From: a virus
Length of the DNA stretch: 64,000 bases
Strand: one strand, 5' to 3'
Virus record (IMG/VR): IMGVR_UViG_3300020187_003007
Location: 1 to 64,000 of that record
The notes beneath the pieces were generated by a model that worked only from the letters and a program-made list of their open reading frames with translations, searched no databases and was not told the origin of the DNA. This document shows positions 13,654-22,459 of the stretch, one piece after another. The position numbers and the translations under genes were made by a program. The stretch's first letter is position 1. Every line of letters starts with the position of its first letter.

Positions 13654-13872
13654 ATGGCGCATATAGAACCCGTATTTTCACACATCCCTCCAGTTACTGG
13701 TGATGTAAACTACTCACCACTAGGTGGCAAAATTGGCTTGGAAGCTGAAGACGTTGCTAATATCAAGGCTGTCGCTAGCGCAGAAGCAACCGCAGCTATT
13801 GAGGCTGGTTACGGTGAAGTTGGTGACGGAGAGGTTTTAGACCATGTACGTAAAAGAAATCTTGGGTATTAG
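13654..13872 (+). CDS. Small hypothetical protein
   Basis: 72 residues, start 4 nt after the previous stop. N-terminal Pro-rich segment (VFSHIPPVTGDVNYSPLG), an Ala/Glu-rich helix (VANIKAVASAEATAAIEAG) and a basic end RKRNLGY. Not recognised. It is the last gene before a 560-bp gap, and its stop codon lies in the loop of an inverted repeat. Confidence 0.5.
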   Translation: MAHIEPVFSHIPPVTGDVNYSPLGGKIGLEAEDVANIKAVASAEATAAIEAGYGEVGDGEVLDHVRKRNLGY

Positions 13873-13879
13873 TACCCAA
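13862..13879 (+). terminator. Inverted repeat at operon end (possible terminator or processing site)
   Basis: TTGGGTA, loop TTAG, TACCCAA: a perfect 7-bp stem with a 4-nt loop containing the stop codon region of the preceding gene. There is no downstream T run, so a standard intrinsic terminator is doubtful. Confidence 0.3.
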
Positions 13880-14171
13880 TAAGATTTAAACACAAAAAGT
13901 CCCCAAAACGTCTATCATTCGATAGTTATATAATAATATAGCGATACCTACCGCTATCAATGTCTTGCAAGTAATGGGTAAGGACAAGGTGAGTAATTTT
14001 ATCCGGCTGATTTGGTACATACACAATGCACCTATGAACTAACATAGATTACATTGAGTATGGTAATAATATCCGTATTGATATGTTTTACACAAAAGAC
14101 GCACTCTTCGAGATATCAATTTTATGGAGAATCCTGACCTAATAAACTCCGGTTATAAATAACCACTAATA
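13880..14171. other. Gene-poor gap with short hairpins and a late-promoter sequence
   Basis: About 290 bp without a convincing gene. It holds CTATC-ATTC-GATAG (13912-13925), a 6-bp stem ATAGCG/CGCTAT (13938-13957), an isolated TATAAT (13929-13934) without a good -35, and TATAAATA at 14154-14161. I could not fold a tRNA from it. A non-coding RNA or replication/recombination site is possible but unsupported. Confidence 0.3.
14154..14161 (+). promoter_or_regulatory. Late-promoter sequence in gap
   Basis: Perfect TATAAATA inside the near-palindrome GGTTATAAATAACC, 10 nt before an ATG (14172) that opens a 44-codon frame ending at 14306. That frame is probably a shadow of, or shadowed by, the minus-strand frame over the same bases. 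Confidence 0.4.
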
Positions 14172-14198
14172 TATGCCGACAATAGTCGCAGTTCGGTG

Positions 14199-14384
14199 CT
14201 ATGCGGATTTTAAGCCGCCGTTTTTCACCTGCCGTCTAACAGTTGTGTTTAATTTAGCTACGTTCGTTCTAGCAGTTCTCTCTGCCAAGTTGAATCCTAT
14301 CTCTTGAGCTAACCACTGCTCACACTCGTGTACCGAAAATGCCGATAGGCAGCACTGTAGCGTTGTTTCACACTTTTGTACCAT
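14199..14384 (-). CDS. Possible small hypothetical protein
   Basis: 61-residue frame with a plausible soluble, helical product (SVHECEQWLAQEIGFNLAER and a basic end). Upstream on the minus strand are TTGACT and TATAAT, but with a 19-nt spacer and only 2 nt from -10 to ATG, which fits poorly. It competes with a 44-codon plus-strand frame behind a TATAAATA. Either or both may be non-coding. Confidence 0.25.
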   Translation of the reverse strand: MVQKCETTLQCCLSAFSVHECEQWLAQEIGFNLAERTARTNVAKLNTTVRRQVKNGGLKSA

Positions 14385-14419
14385 ATATTATAATATAGTA
14401 TGATAATGAGAAGTCAACT

Positions 14420-14427
14420 GATAAATA
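14420..14427 (+). promoter_or_regulatory. T4-type late promoter
   Basis: GATAAATA, 5 nt before the ATG at 14433. It lies inside a longer upstream open frame (ATG 14400) and so decides the start of the gene. Confidence 0.65.
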
Positions 14428-14432
14428 ATATT

Positions 14433-15125
14433 ATGAACAAAGATGACATGTTATTATTTGAAGCCTATGAGTTAAGTAAAGCTGATAGAATATTAGAGAG
14501 TATATTGCCTGGGTATGGAGATTATATCATCACAGAAAAAGAATATAAACTCCCTAGTAATGTCATTACTAAAGATGAATTTGAGAGATCGTCCCAACAC
14601 CCAGGGAATGCCCCGTGGGATAGCAAATCTACTAACACAATGAATTATAATGCTGACAATCCACTTGACGGTAAACCAACAATGACTAAACATCCAGAAG
14701 GTGTGGGTGTGTTTGACGGTCCGGAATCATTAATGGATAAACTTGATGCAATACTTGACAAAGTGATTGAGTATGGTGGTACATTACTCAAAGCAGCACC
14801 AGCTGCAATTGTCACAGGAATTTTAGCTAAACTATTGGGTAAGGGTATCAAATTTTTGCTTAGAAATCACGATCCAGAGGCTAGAGAAATCAAAAAACGT
14901 GATGAAAGAAACTTGAGAATCACACATGCAATGCAAAAAGGTGATCAGATGGGTGATGATGAGATGGGTCGTGAGATTGATAGAATAAGTGAAAAGCTTG
15001 ATATCAAATATGGTCAAGGTGTTTCATGGTGGAAGGAAATGTTGTGGAGAGTTAGTGATTTCTTTGATGAAGGAGCAGGTAAATATATCGCTGGTCTGGG
15101 TGTTTTAGTGTTAGCGTTCGTTTAA
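14433..15125 (+). CDS. Candidate internal head protein with membrane-active segments
   Basis: 230 residues. The start MNKDDMLLFEAYELSKAD gives L-F-E followed by A, the capsid-targeting and gp21-cleavage pattern. Residues about 118-146 (LLKAAPAAIVTGILAKLLGK) are a hydrophobic, possibly amphipathic helix, and the C-terminus ends in IAGLGVLVLAFV, a second hydrophobic segment. Between them is a charged helical region. The combination of a packaging leader with membrane-interacting segments suggests a protein ejected with the DNA that acts at the host membrane. This is inference; the protein itself is not recognised. Confidence 0.55.
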   Translation: MNKDDMLLFEAYELSKADRILESILPGYGDYIITEKEYKLPSNVITKDEFERSSQHPGNAPWDSKSTNTMNYNADNPLDGKPTMTKHPEGVGVFDGPESLMDKLDAILDKVIEYGGTLLKAAPAAIVTGILAKLLGKGIKFLLRNHDPEAREIKKRDERNLRITHAMQKGDQMGDDEMGREIDRISEKLDIKYGQGVSWWKEMLWRVSDFFDEGAGKYIAGLGVLVLAFV

Positions 15126-15128
15126 GTC

Positions 15129-16235
15129 ATGAGAGAACAACCATTCTATTTCGAGATCAAGGATATAATGACCCAATTTGTGGGTGCATTCAATAATATC
15201 ATCATCAGTCGGCATAACAAGGATAGAGACGTTAGATCGAAGGTTCATGTGAGATATGTATATGCACCTAAACAACGTGTTGTACATGATTTAACTAACA
15301 AGGCCAAGCATTTAACCTTGCCTGTCGTTGCAGTCAATATTGGAAGTGTCAGTAGAGATGAAAGTAGAGTGTTTAACAAACTTGAAGGATCGTATTTCGC
15401 GAGTGAAGAAACTCACATAAGTGCAGAAAGAACTGAGAAATCTCAGACCACATACAACATGCCCCAGCCGGTTCCTGTTAACATAGAGGTTAACATGAGT
15501 ATATTGGCTAGATATCAAACAGACGTTGAGCAAATAATAAGCAATTTCGTTCCTTACAATGATCCGTATATTGTGATATCATGGAAATTACCTGAAGGGT
15601 TTAGTAGCAAAGATCAGGAGATCAGATCAGAGGTACTATGGAATGGTAATTTGAGTATGAATTATCCGGATGAATTGAGTAGCACCACACCTTACAGACT
15701 AGCATGCGACACGTCGTTCACTATCAAGACATGGTTATTCAAGAAGCACAGAGCTCCTGTGCACAATATATTTCAGATCACAACTAACATGTCTCCTGTA
15801 CCGGAAATTACAAGCGATTTTTCCTTCATCACACCTTACTACGATGAACTGACCGAAAGTTCGTACACATCTGGACTAGGTCCACCACTAACTGCTGCGC
15901 CTTTCATAACTCACATAGACACAGAGAGGTACGAGGAGAATGAAATATTAGGTTACAACATGTCATCAACAACAGGGGTGTACTTATCAAGTAATGATAT
16001 AAACAGTTTGAGTGGTATGGAGATTGTACCATTCACTGATCCCTACCTATCATCAATATACCCATCCTTCTCAGGTGTGCCTATCAATTACAATATAGTC
16101 AACGACAATAAAATATACTTTGATCTCCCAGAGCTCCCTAAGAACGTGACTTATGACCTGATTGTGCAAAATATAGGCGGATATGATACAGCACTTAACT
16201 CTACACTTCATGGCAAAGGAATATTCCTATCATAA
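15129..16235 (+). CDS. gp15: Tail sheath stabiliser/terminator gp15-like
   Basis: 368 residues. The N-terminal 180 residues follow the gp15 plan: DIMTQFVGAFNNIIISRHN, VHVRYVYAPKQRV, then NMPQPVPVNIEVNMSILARY followed by QTDVEQIISNFVPYNDP. T4 gp15 has the same order of a F-x-x-I-x-I helix, an I-x-V-P-I-x-Y-A strand and P-x-P-x-x-x-x-x-L-x-I-x-x-R-Y-E-D-D-x-x-Q-I. gp15 caps the tail tube and sheath and joins the head. The C-terminal 150 residues are extra and rich in Ser/Thr/Pro. The start is 3 nt after the preceding gene. Confidence 0.7.
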   Translation: MREQPFYFEIKDIMTQFVGAFNNIIISRHNKDRDVRSKVHVRYVYAPKQRVVHDLTNKAKHLTLPVVAVNIGSVSRDESRVFNKLEGSYFASEETHISAERTEKSQTTYNMPQPVPVNIEVNMSILARYQTDVEQIISNFVPYNDPYIVISWKLPEGFSSKDQEIRSEVLWNGNLSMNYPDELSSTTPYRLACDTSFTIKTWLFKKHRAPVHNIFQITTNMSPVPEITSDFSFITPYYDELTESSYTSGLGPPLTAAPFITHIDTERYEENEILGYNMSSTTGVYLSSNDINSLSGMEIVPFTDPYLSSIYPSFSGVPINYNIVNDNKIYFDLPELPKNVTYDLIVQNIGGYDTALNSTLHGKGIFLS

Positions 16236-16238
16236 ATA
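16231..16238 (+). promoter_or_regulatory. T4-type late promoter
   Basis: CATAAATA overlapping the stop codon of the gp15-like gene, 6 nt before the ATG at 16245. Confidence 0.7.
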
Positions 16239-16244
16239 ATTATA

Positions 16245-16769
16245 ATGACCGAGTGTACAAATAACATAACCCTAAGTGATTTACCTACTTGCAGTAATAT
16301 AGATAACCAAGGATATTTAATTGTACAGAATACTGATAGTACATGCAAGGTTAAGATTTCAGACTTAGTGTTAGGTGTCGAGAATGTAAGTTTCTATCCG
16401 GAACTACTCGATATTATATCTCAACTAGAAACATTAACAGCAATCGTACAATCCAAGTCAGCAGAATGGGATACATGCTACACAACAACCAACACAAACA
16501 GTGCTGCTTGGGGTCAGGTTGACAGCTTAGGTTTAGCTGAAGTTGGTAATATTGTTGAAACAACAAGTGCAGAATGGAGTGACACAACATCTTTAGTATT
16601 AGCGAAAAGCGCTCAATGGGACGCAGCTTATACGTATATGACTGATTACTCTGTAGAGTGGAACGATGGACTAGCTACAATAGCATTATATCCAGAGTAC
16701 TCAACCACTATAGGAATAGTTCAAGAATTATCCGGTCAATGGAATACAGCTTACATGAACTGGCAGTAA
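16245..16769 (+). CDS. Small structural protein with Trp repeats
   Basis: 174 residues. After a polar N-terminus, residues about 68-170 contain diverged copies of the S-A-x-W unit (SKSAEWDTCYT, NSAAWGQ, TSAEWSDTTS, KSAQWDAAY, YSVEWNDG, LSGQWNTAY) found in regular form in the giant fibre genes downstream. It is likely a fibre-associated coiled-coil or adaptor protein of the virion. First gene of the late fibre operon. Confidence 0.6.
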   Translation: MTECTNNITLSDLPTCSNIDNQGYLIVQNTDSTCKVKISDLVLGVENVSFYPELLDIISQLETLTAIVQSKSAEWDTCYTTTNTNSAAWGQVDSLGLAEVGNIVETTSAEWSDTTSLVLAKSAQWDAAYTYMTDYSVEWNDGLATIALYPEYSTTIGIVQELSGQWNTAYMNWQ

Positions 16770-16775
16770 TTGAAT

Positions 16776-19700
16776 ATGAGAAATGTAAAGATCAAGTCCG
16801 GAGAGAATTGGAATTCATTATCCCTAGATTATGAGTTTGATGATAAAATAAAATTCAGTAACAAAGTAATAACTAGTGCAGATGGTATTTCTCTAAACCT
16901 AAGTGATACTCTATCAAATTGTGTGGATATATCTAATAATAATTACAGTACATTGATGATGAGTGACTTGTGTAGACTTGACGACTTAATTGACCTAGAT
17001 GTCAATACAACCGATTACCCAGAACAATTCACTACCACACTTACATTCGATTCATCACCTGTCATAACAACCACTAGTAAATATTTAAAAATCCTACCTA
17101 GAGTTGATGATAGTGATGAGCGGGATTTAATATTCGGGGAAGATATCATTGACAATGTAGCGTATGATAGTTATTATTTTAATCAGACAGAGGATGACAA
17201 TGATATTTATTTTAGTATAAATCTAATATCACATGATCAACTTACAATCAGTCATAACGATAATTACGCAAACGTTTATCTGACGCTCCGGAGCGACGGT
17301 ACGTTTACATTTCGTGTTGGTACACTAGATGAACCGAGTTCTAGTCAAATATTCAAATATTTTATTAATAAAACCACCGGTAGTTTGATATTAATGACGG
17401 AGGTCGCCGGTGTGACATCGTATATAGGAACTAAGGCCGGGGAGTTAAGCTTATTGACTCCATCCATTGAGGACCCCAAGTATCCACCATCAAGTTTAAT
17501 TTCAATATTCCCCTACAGTAAGACATCAAAGAGGATGAGTATAATTAACAGTTGGGTCAGTTATAAGACGACTGGAGATCTAAATAATTTAAATGTTAAT
17601 GAGAGTAGAAGTTATAAGGATGTGTTTAATAATTTTATATTCAGTAACCAGTATAGTTGTATAACAGGATCAAACATGAATCTTGATATAATACAACTAA
17701 AGAATCAACTAACATCAGACTCAAACTCAACACGTAATAATCCATTTCCTAATTTTATTGACTGTGATCATCGAGAATATGACAGTATATTCACTGGTAG
17801 TAATCAGATCAAAGGGACTGATAACATGTACTTAGGTTATAATACATACACGACTGATATTACACTACCTACTGACAGCATAACCTACTTCCATACACCT
17901 CAAGTGATGTACCCTATAAGTAAGCTAAATGTTAACGATAGTGGTTTGATAGAATCCGGAGCAATTGGAGGTGATTCGCCTATAGTGTCTGATAAACTCT
18001 TCAAAAAGGCATCCAACTATAAATACAACTCTCCTCACGGAGCTCCTTCAGATGAGGAAACTGGTGTATGGTTGTGTACTTGGTTGAGGAGTAGTATAGA
18101 GTCTATATGGGATGGTGATGTTGAGTACGATAGAGATATACTTGTCAGCTACAACAACTCAGTATACAAATCATTGAAAAGAAACTCAAACTCTATACCC
18201 TCTAGTGATAGAACATCATGGGTTGAAGTACCAGAAGAAAAACCAGTATGGGTTGACAGGTATTATAATCCTGAGTATTATAGTACCCAGCAAGCATTAG
18301 AGGTACCAGATCAATATACATCATATGCATCTAAGTTTGAGTATATTGTATCAACTCTCAGTGCAGAGGAGATATACGTATTTGATAAGAAGAGTGATTT
18401 GGTGTTTGAGCCTGGGTGTCTTTACGCGTATTATAGGATAGGTGGTAGTGAGAATAATACTATAATAGATAGTTTGAGATCAACGTTAATTCATGAAGGT
18501 CAGTCACCTGCTTACAGAGATGACAGAACCATATACAATAACCCCAACAGGTCATTAACACTAGATGGTACTCTATATATAGAAACAGAGTCACTAAACA
18601 AGACTAACAACAGTGATTACACCATATCAGTTAATATAGGTTGTGATGACTGGACGAAACCATTTGGAGGTCAGATAGTAGGTAACTATACTAATCACGG
18701 AATCGGTATATTTAACACTATGTACACAACGCCCTTCATAATCATATCAAATGAATCCAGTACAGGTATATACAACACTAATCTCGAGTTAATTAAATCA
18801 ATACCATTATCTGGGATCCAGGTAGTACATGGACCTGGGGCAGAGAATATACACATACTACATACAGTTAATGGAATATATAACATTGCTCAATACGATC
18901 ATACTGGATTATTAGTAGAGAACACTCCACTACCGGATATTAACTCTACTATATCTCATATAAACATCGATGGAGATTATATGTATATACTCGATGTCAC
19001 TAACTCAGTTTACAAGTATAATATTAACAATGAAGTACAGGACATATTGTATAAACCTATACCAGCTGGAGTTATAGGTGACGAGCAATTACTATCTACC
19101 AAAACATACATTGAGATATTTGATGAATATCAGTATAAAATAAACTGTGATCAATACACAATAGACGTAACCGGTAGTATATGGTATAAAAAAGCTGGCA
19201 ATATTGTCAAGTATATGCCGTCTAATCAATTAGGATCGAACGCGACGTATAGCAATACAATCAACAATATAAGTGTATCTCTGATTGCAGAAGAGAGGAC
19301 ACGTGGATCTGATGGCAATAATATTATAATATTTGGGGACGGTATTAACACGTTATCTTTTATAGTAGGAGAGTGGAATGATCAGAATCCAGCTAATAAA
19401 GTTAGGATAATAAGTGGTGATGATAGTAAATCTCTTATTATATCAGACAACGAGCAGATAAGGTTGATAGGTGGAATTGATGCCGGATCTTCGACCACTA
19501 ATATAGCGCTGTCATCCGTTGATTGTGACATTACTGGTATCAAATCTGATATAGATAATAATATATGGCTCCTGGCTAAAGATAATCAATCGTTGACGGT
19601 TTATAAAATCGATAGTAACAGAAACATACTGTATAAGAAATCACTACGTGATATTAACACTATCCTCAATGACATGGTTGTAGGTAATATCTACTTAGAC

Positions 19701-20567
19701 TTAATTTCTGAATTTAAGGAAGGAGAGCATATTAACAATGTATTAATATTAAATCAAAATCCAACTGATATGACCAGTATAGAAGTCATAAAACTCGATT
19801 TGGATTGTAATTTTATAAGTAAAAACAACCAAACCATCCCACAATTAAGCACTACAGATATCAACACACTTCATAACATAACTAACTACGAGACTGTCAA
19901 GAGAATGTATAATGATACGATTGAGCGTAATCATATTATATTTAAATCACGATTACAAGGATATTTCGATACCGACAAGACATACACACAGGAAGTCAAG
20001 ATCGATGTTTCAGGTCTTTCACCTGGCTACCATCATTTCGCGACAGCATTTGATGCTACAAAAGGTATTACTACGGTGTTTTGTGATGGTGAATTGAAGC
20101 AGGTTTTAAGATCCGACGACATATATACCGGCGCGGCATATAAATTTAGTAAGACAGTACACGATCCCTTGTTAGTAGGTACTGAACCATTCTTAAATAA
20201 CATCACATTAAGCGACCACCTAAATATATCTAACTACTCTACTATATCAGGTGTAAATGTAGATCGGTTACGTGTATATAATAAATCACTAAATTTTCAT
20301 AAAATCAGGGCACTTACTAGAGAAGATAAAGATATACAACCAATAACCTTGTCATTACCGACAGGTAAGAGATCTTATATCGACCAAGTTAAACAGATAC
20401 ATAAACACCGATCAGCCGGCCGCAAATCAAGTGATATTGATATATCTATTACCAATATAACCGTTTCCGGAGATGATATCAAGCAATTAATAAATCAAAA
20501 GATATTTAAAGAGATAACCGATACATTATCTCCAAACTCAACTATCAGAAACATCAACTGGGTATAA
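16776..20567 (+). CDS. Large structural protein with propeller-like and LamG-like regions
   Basis: 1263 residues from ATG 16776. Residues about 690-970 contain short repeated motifs such as IHILHTVNGIYNIAQYD, MYILDVTNSVYKYNI and IWLLAKDNQSLTVYKID, resembling NHL/beta-propeller blades. Residues about 1080-1190 (LSPGYHHFATAFDATKGITT, later VDRLRVYNKSL) resemble a LamG/concanavalin-type carbohydrate-binding domain. The protein is Asn/Ser/Asp rich and has no signal peptide. It is likely a receptor-binding or fibre component; 3 nt separate it from the next gene, which shares the propeller motif. Confidence 0.6.
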   Translation: MRNVKIKSGENWNSLSLDYEFDDKIKFSNKVITSADGISLNLSDTLSNCVDISNNNYSTLMMSDLCRLDDLIDLDVNTTDYPEQFTTTLTFDSSPVITTTSKYLKILPRVDDSDERDLIFGEDIIDNVAYDSYYFNQTEDDNDIYFSINLISHDQLTISHNDNYANVYLTLRSDGTFTFRVGTLDEPSSSQIFKYFINKTTGSLILMTEVAGVTSYIGTKAGELSLLTPSIEDPKYPPSSLISIFPYSKTSKRMSIINSWVSYKTTGDLNNLNVNESRSYKDVFNNFIFSNQYSCITGSNMNLDIIQLKNQLTSDSNSTRNNPFPNFIDCDHREYDSIFTGSNQIKGTDNMYLGYNTYTTDITLPTDSITYFHTPQVMYPISKLNVNDSGLIESGAIGGDSPIVSDKLFKKASNYKYNSPHGAPSDEETGVWLCTWLRSSIESIWDGDVEYDRDILVSYNNSVYKSLKRNSNSIPSSDRTSWVEVPEEKPVWVDRYYNPEYYSTQQALEVPDQYTSYASKFEYIVSTLSAEEIYVFDKKSDLVFEPGCLYAYYRIGGSENNTIIDSLRSTLIHEGQSPAYRDDRTIYNNPNRSLTLDGTLYIETESLNKTNNSDYTISVNIGCDDWTKPFGGQIVGNYTNHGIGIFNTMYTTPFIIISNESSTGIYNTNLELIKSIPLSGIQVVHGPGAENIHILHTVNGIYNIAQYDHTGLLVENTPLPDINSTISHINIDGDYMYILDVTNSVYKYNINNEVQDILYKPIPAGVIGDEQLLSTKTYIEIFDEYQYKINCDQYTIDVTGSIWYKKAGNIVKYMPSNQLGSNATYSNTINNISVSLIAEERTRGSDGNNIIIFGDGINTLSFIVGEWNDQNPANKVRIISGDDSKSLIISDNEQIRLIGGIDAGSSTTNIALSSVDCDITGIKSDIDNNIWLLAKDNQSLTVYKIDSNRNILYKKSLRDINTILNDMVVGNIYLDLISEFKEGEHINNVLILNQNPTDMTSIEVIKLDLDCNFISKNNQTIPQLSTTDINTLHNITNYETVKRMYNDTIERNHIIFKSRLQGYFDTDKTYTQEVKIDVSGLSPGYHHFATAFDATKGITTVFCDGELKQVLRSDDIYTGAAYKFSKTVHDPLLVGTEPFLNNITLSDHLNISNYSTISGVNVDRLRVYNKSLNFHKIRALTREDKDIQPITLSLPTGKRSYIDQVKQIHKHRSAGRKSSDIDISITNITVSGDDIKQLINQKIFKEITDTLSPNSTIRNINWV

Positions 20568-20570
20568 TAA

Positions 20571-22352
20571 ATGTCAGAACATGTAACACAAACGAGTAGC
20601 TTCAATCAATCACTATTAACAGCGATGGATGATAGGGGTATAGTACAAGACCGTCTCCCCGGGGATAAACTATTATTACCTAACGATATGTACGAAATTA
20701 AAGTATCAGTGAATGATTTTGTTACGGCAGAGACCATTAATTATAGTCTTTCTAAGCTATATGATAACTGGTTATATTTAATATCAAAATCCATAATACC
20801 TAGTAACAATATACCTAATAATGACTACTACACAAAAATAGCTATCGATACTCCTGGAAGTGGATTGAGATGGACGTCAAAGACTAATTTTCCTAGCTTA
20901 TCGACAGTATCTAGCAATAATTCCCTGAATGGTATCAAGAATTTTACTAAAGTCATCAACACAGCAGATCCTAACAATTATAATATTATCGCGACAACAA
21001 ATACTAACGTTATACTCCTGAGCGGTAGCAACTCACCGATCGATGATTCTAATATAGATATCATTGTTAATGAGTTCAACGGATCGTTATCCGATAGTAG
21101 TATAACACACCCATCTAATAATATAAATTTTAAGAGTATAATCGACCACACTCTCAATAAATCAAACGATCTATTCATACTAGACAACGAAATCAACTCA
21201 TTATTCAAGTTTGATATTAGTGGTATATTGACTCTTGATACCGCCATCTTAAACAATGATACCCCCGGGCGATTGATGACAGGGTTAATAGGTGGCCCTG
21301 GTGATATATCTGATCGAACTAAATTCAATGATCCTGTATCGGTAGTAAGTGTAGATAATGCAGTTTATGTTTTAGATTACTCTAATACTGGCGTGATGGT
21401 TAAGATGTATGACTCAGAGTTGAACTGGAAGGAATCGTTTAGCTTAGGTCAGTATGTATCTTCTGGGCCGATTGATATCGCATATAATCATCAAGTTGAT
21501 ATGTTCTGTATATTATGTCATGAAAGTACATTCAACTCAACAACCGAGCCAACTGTGCCTAGGTTAATGATTTTCGATAAAACATTCAACTATATAAGTA
21601 CAAATGACTTAATGGATGAGTCTAGACACAGCGTTGACATTAAATTAGAAACGTACAAGAAGATCAATTTCAGTGTAGAAAACCCAAACATCATGTACAT
21701 ATTAACATCAACCAATATATACAAGAAATATTTATCCAGTCCAGAGATGTTTATAGGTAACTTCTTACTAGATGAGAAGCCCATAGGACCTGGTTCTAAT
21801 GCCGGTCAAGTTTTTGAAGATATAACAATACTACCAACAGTAATAACACATGGAGATGAATCTATTATTAAGGATGATATTATAATATATGAATCAACCT
21901 TTGAGGTCATACATAAATTTCTAGAAGATAGTAATTATCAACAAAGCCTAGAGACTAAGTTTGATGATAAAGTTTTGGGAAAAGAGAGCTTGATGATTAA
22001 CCCTGATGAAAATGTAAATACATTTGTATACAACAAGACCCTATCAAAACATCTATACAATAATATTATACTACTTGAGAATACATCAAGAAAATTTGCT
22101 ACAACATATGACGTTGCCGGTATATCACAGTATATAGGATTTAAATATCTGACTAAAACAGAATTATCGTCTCTAGAGTATCGCCCGGGCATGGATAACT
22201 TTATAGGTATTAATGAGATTGTAACAACACATACTGTTAATAGATGCTTAGAGCAGATATACAACCTACAGAAAGTCATACTGAATAATTGGCAAGAAAA
22301 ACCTACAAATGTGTTCCCTTTAATCAACACACCAGTACACATAACAATATAA
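20571..22352 (+). CDS. Structural protein with propeller-like repeats
   Basis: 593 residues, Asn/Ser/Asp/Ile rich. Residues about 200-330 contain blade-like motifs (LFILDNEINSLFKFDISG, AVYVLDYSNTGVMVKMYDS, FCILCHES) similar to those in the preceding gene, suggesting a paralogous propeller. The N-terminus (VTQTSSFNQSLLTAMDDRG) and C-terminus do not match anything I know. It is cotranscribed with the upstream fibre-type genes and most likely a virion protein. Confidence 0.55.
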   Translation: MSEHVTQTSSFNQSLLTAMDDRGIVQDRLPGDKLLLPNDMYEIKVSVNDFVTAETINYSLSKLYDNWLYLISKSIIPSNNIPNNDYYTKIAIDTPGSGLRWTSKTNFPSLSTVSSNNSLNGIKNFTKVINTADPNNYNIIATTNTNVILLSGSNSPIDDSNIDIIVNEFNGSLSDSSITHPSNNINFKSIIDHTLNKSNDLFILDNEINSLFKFDISGILTLDTAILNNDTPGRLMTGLIGGPGDISDRTKFNDPVSVVSVDNAVYVLDYSNTGVMVKMYDSELNWKESFSLGQYVSSGPIDIAYNHQVDMFCILCHESTFNSTTEPTVPRLMIFDKTFNYISTNDLMDESRHSVDIKLETYKKINFSVENPNIMYILTSTNIYKKYLSSPEMFIGNFLLDEKPIGPGSNAGQVFEDITILPTVITHGDESIIKDDIIIYESTFEVIHKFLEDSNYQQSLETKFDDKVLGKESLMINPDENVNTFVYNKTLSKHLYNNIILLENTSRKFATTYDVAGISQYIGFKYLTKTELSSLEYRPGMDNFIGINEIVTTHTVNRCLEQIYNLQKVILNNWQEKPTNVFPLINTPVHITI

Positions 22353-22364
22353 CAGTATACTGAA

Positions 22365-22399
22365 TATATATCTATAACAACCAACAATATAGATATATA
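22365..22399 (+). repeat. 12-bp inverted repeat upstream of giant fibre gene
   Basis: Perfect stem 22365-22376 (TATATATCTATA) with 22388-22399, loop of 11 nt. It lies 13 nt after the preceding stop codon. A perfect 12-nt palindrome GTATAATTATAC follows at 22425-22436. No T run follows the hairpin, so it may act in RNA processing or as a protein-binding site rather than as a terminator. Confidence 0.45.
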
Positions 22400-22445
22400 C
22401 GTGCCACCTTCTCGTGAAATAGGAGTATAATTATACCGTTGCTCT

Positions 22446-22453
22446 AATAAATA
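22446..22453 (+). promoter_or_regulatory. T4-type late promoter
   Basis: AATAAATA, 6 nt before the ATG at 22460 of the giant fibre gene. Confidence 0.65.
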
Positions 22454-22459
22454 ATTACA

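Noticed and set aside
13880-14171. tRNA in the large gap
   Set aside because: No acceptor stem with a matching T-loop (GTTC-A/G-A-x-x-C) could be assembled; the GTTCGGTGC near 14190 does not pair into a cloverleaf.
14400-14432. Upstream start (ATG 14400) for the internal-protein gene with a TATAAT 5 nt before it
   Set aside because: No proper -35 at 16-18 nt, and the late promoter with correct spacing selects ATG 14433, which also restores the leader pattern seen in other genes.
22353-22459. Intrinsic terminator before the giant fibre gene
   Set aside because: The hairpin is AT-only with no following T run, so it is reported only as an inverted repeat.
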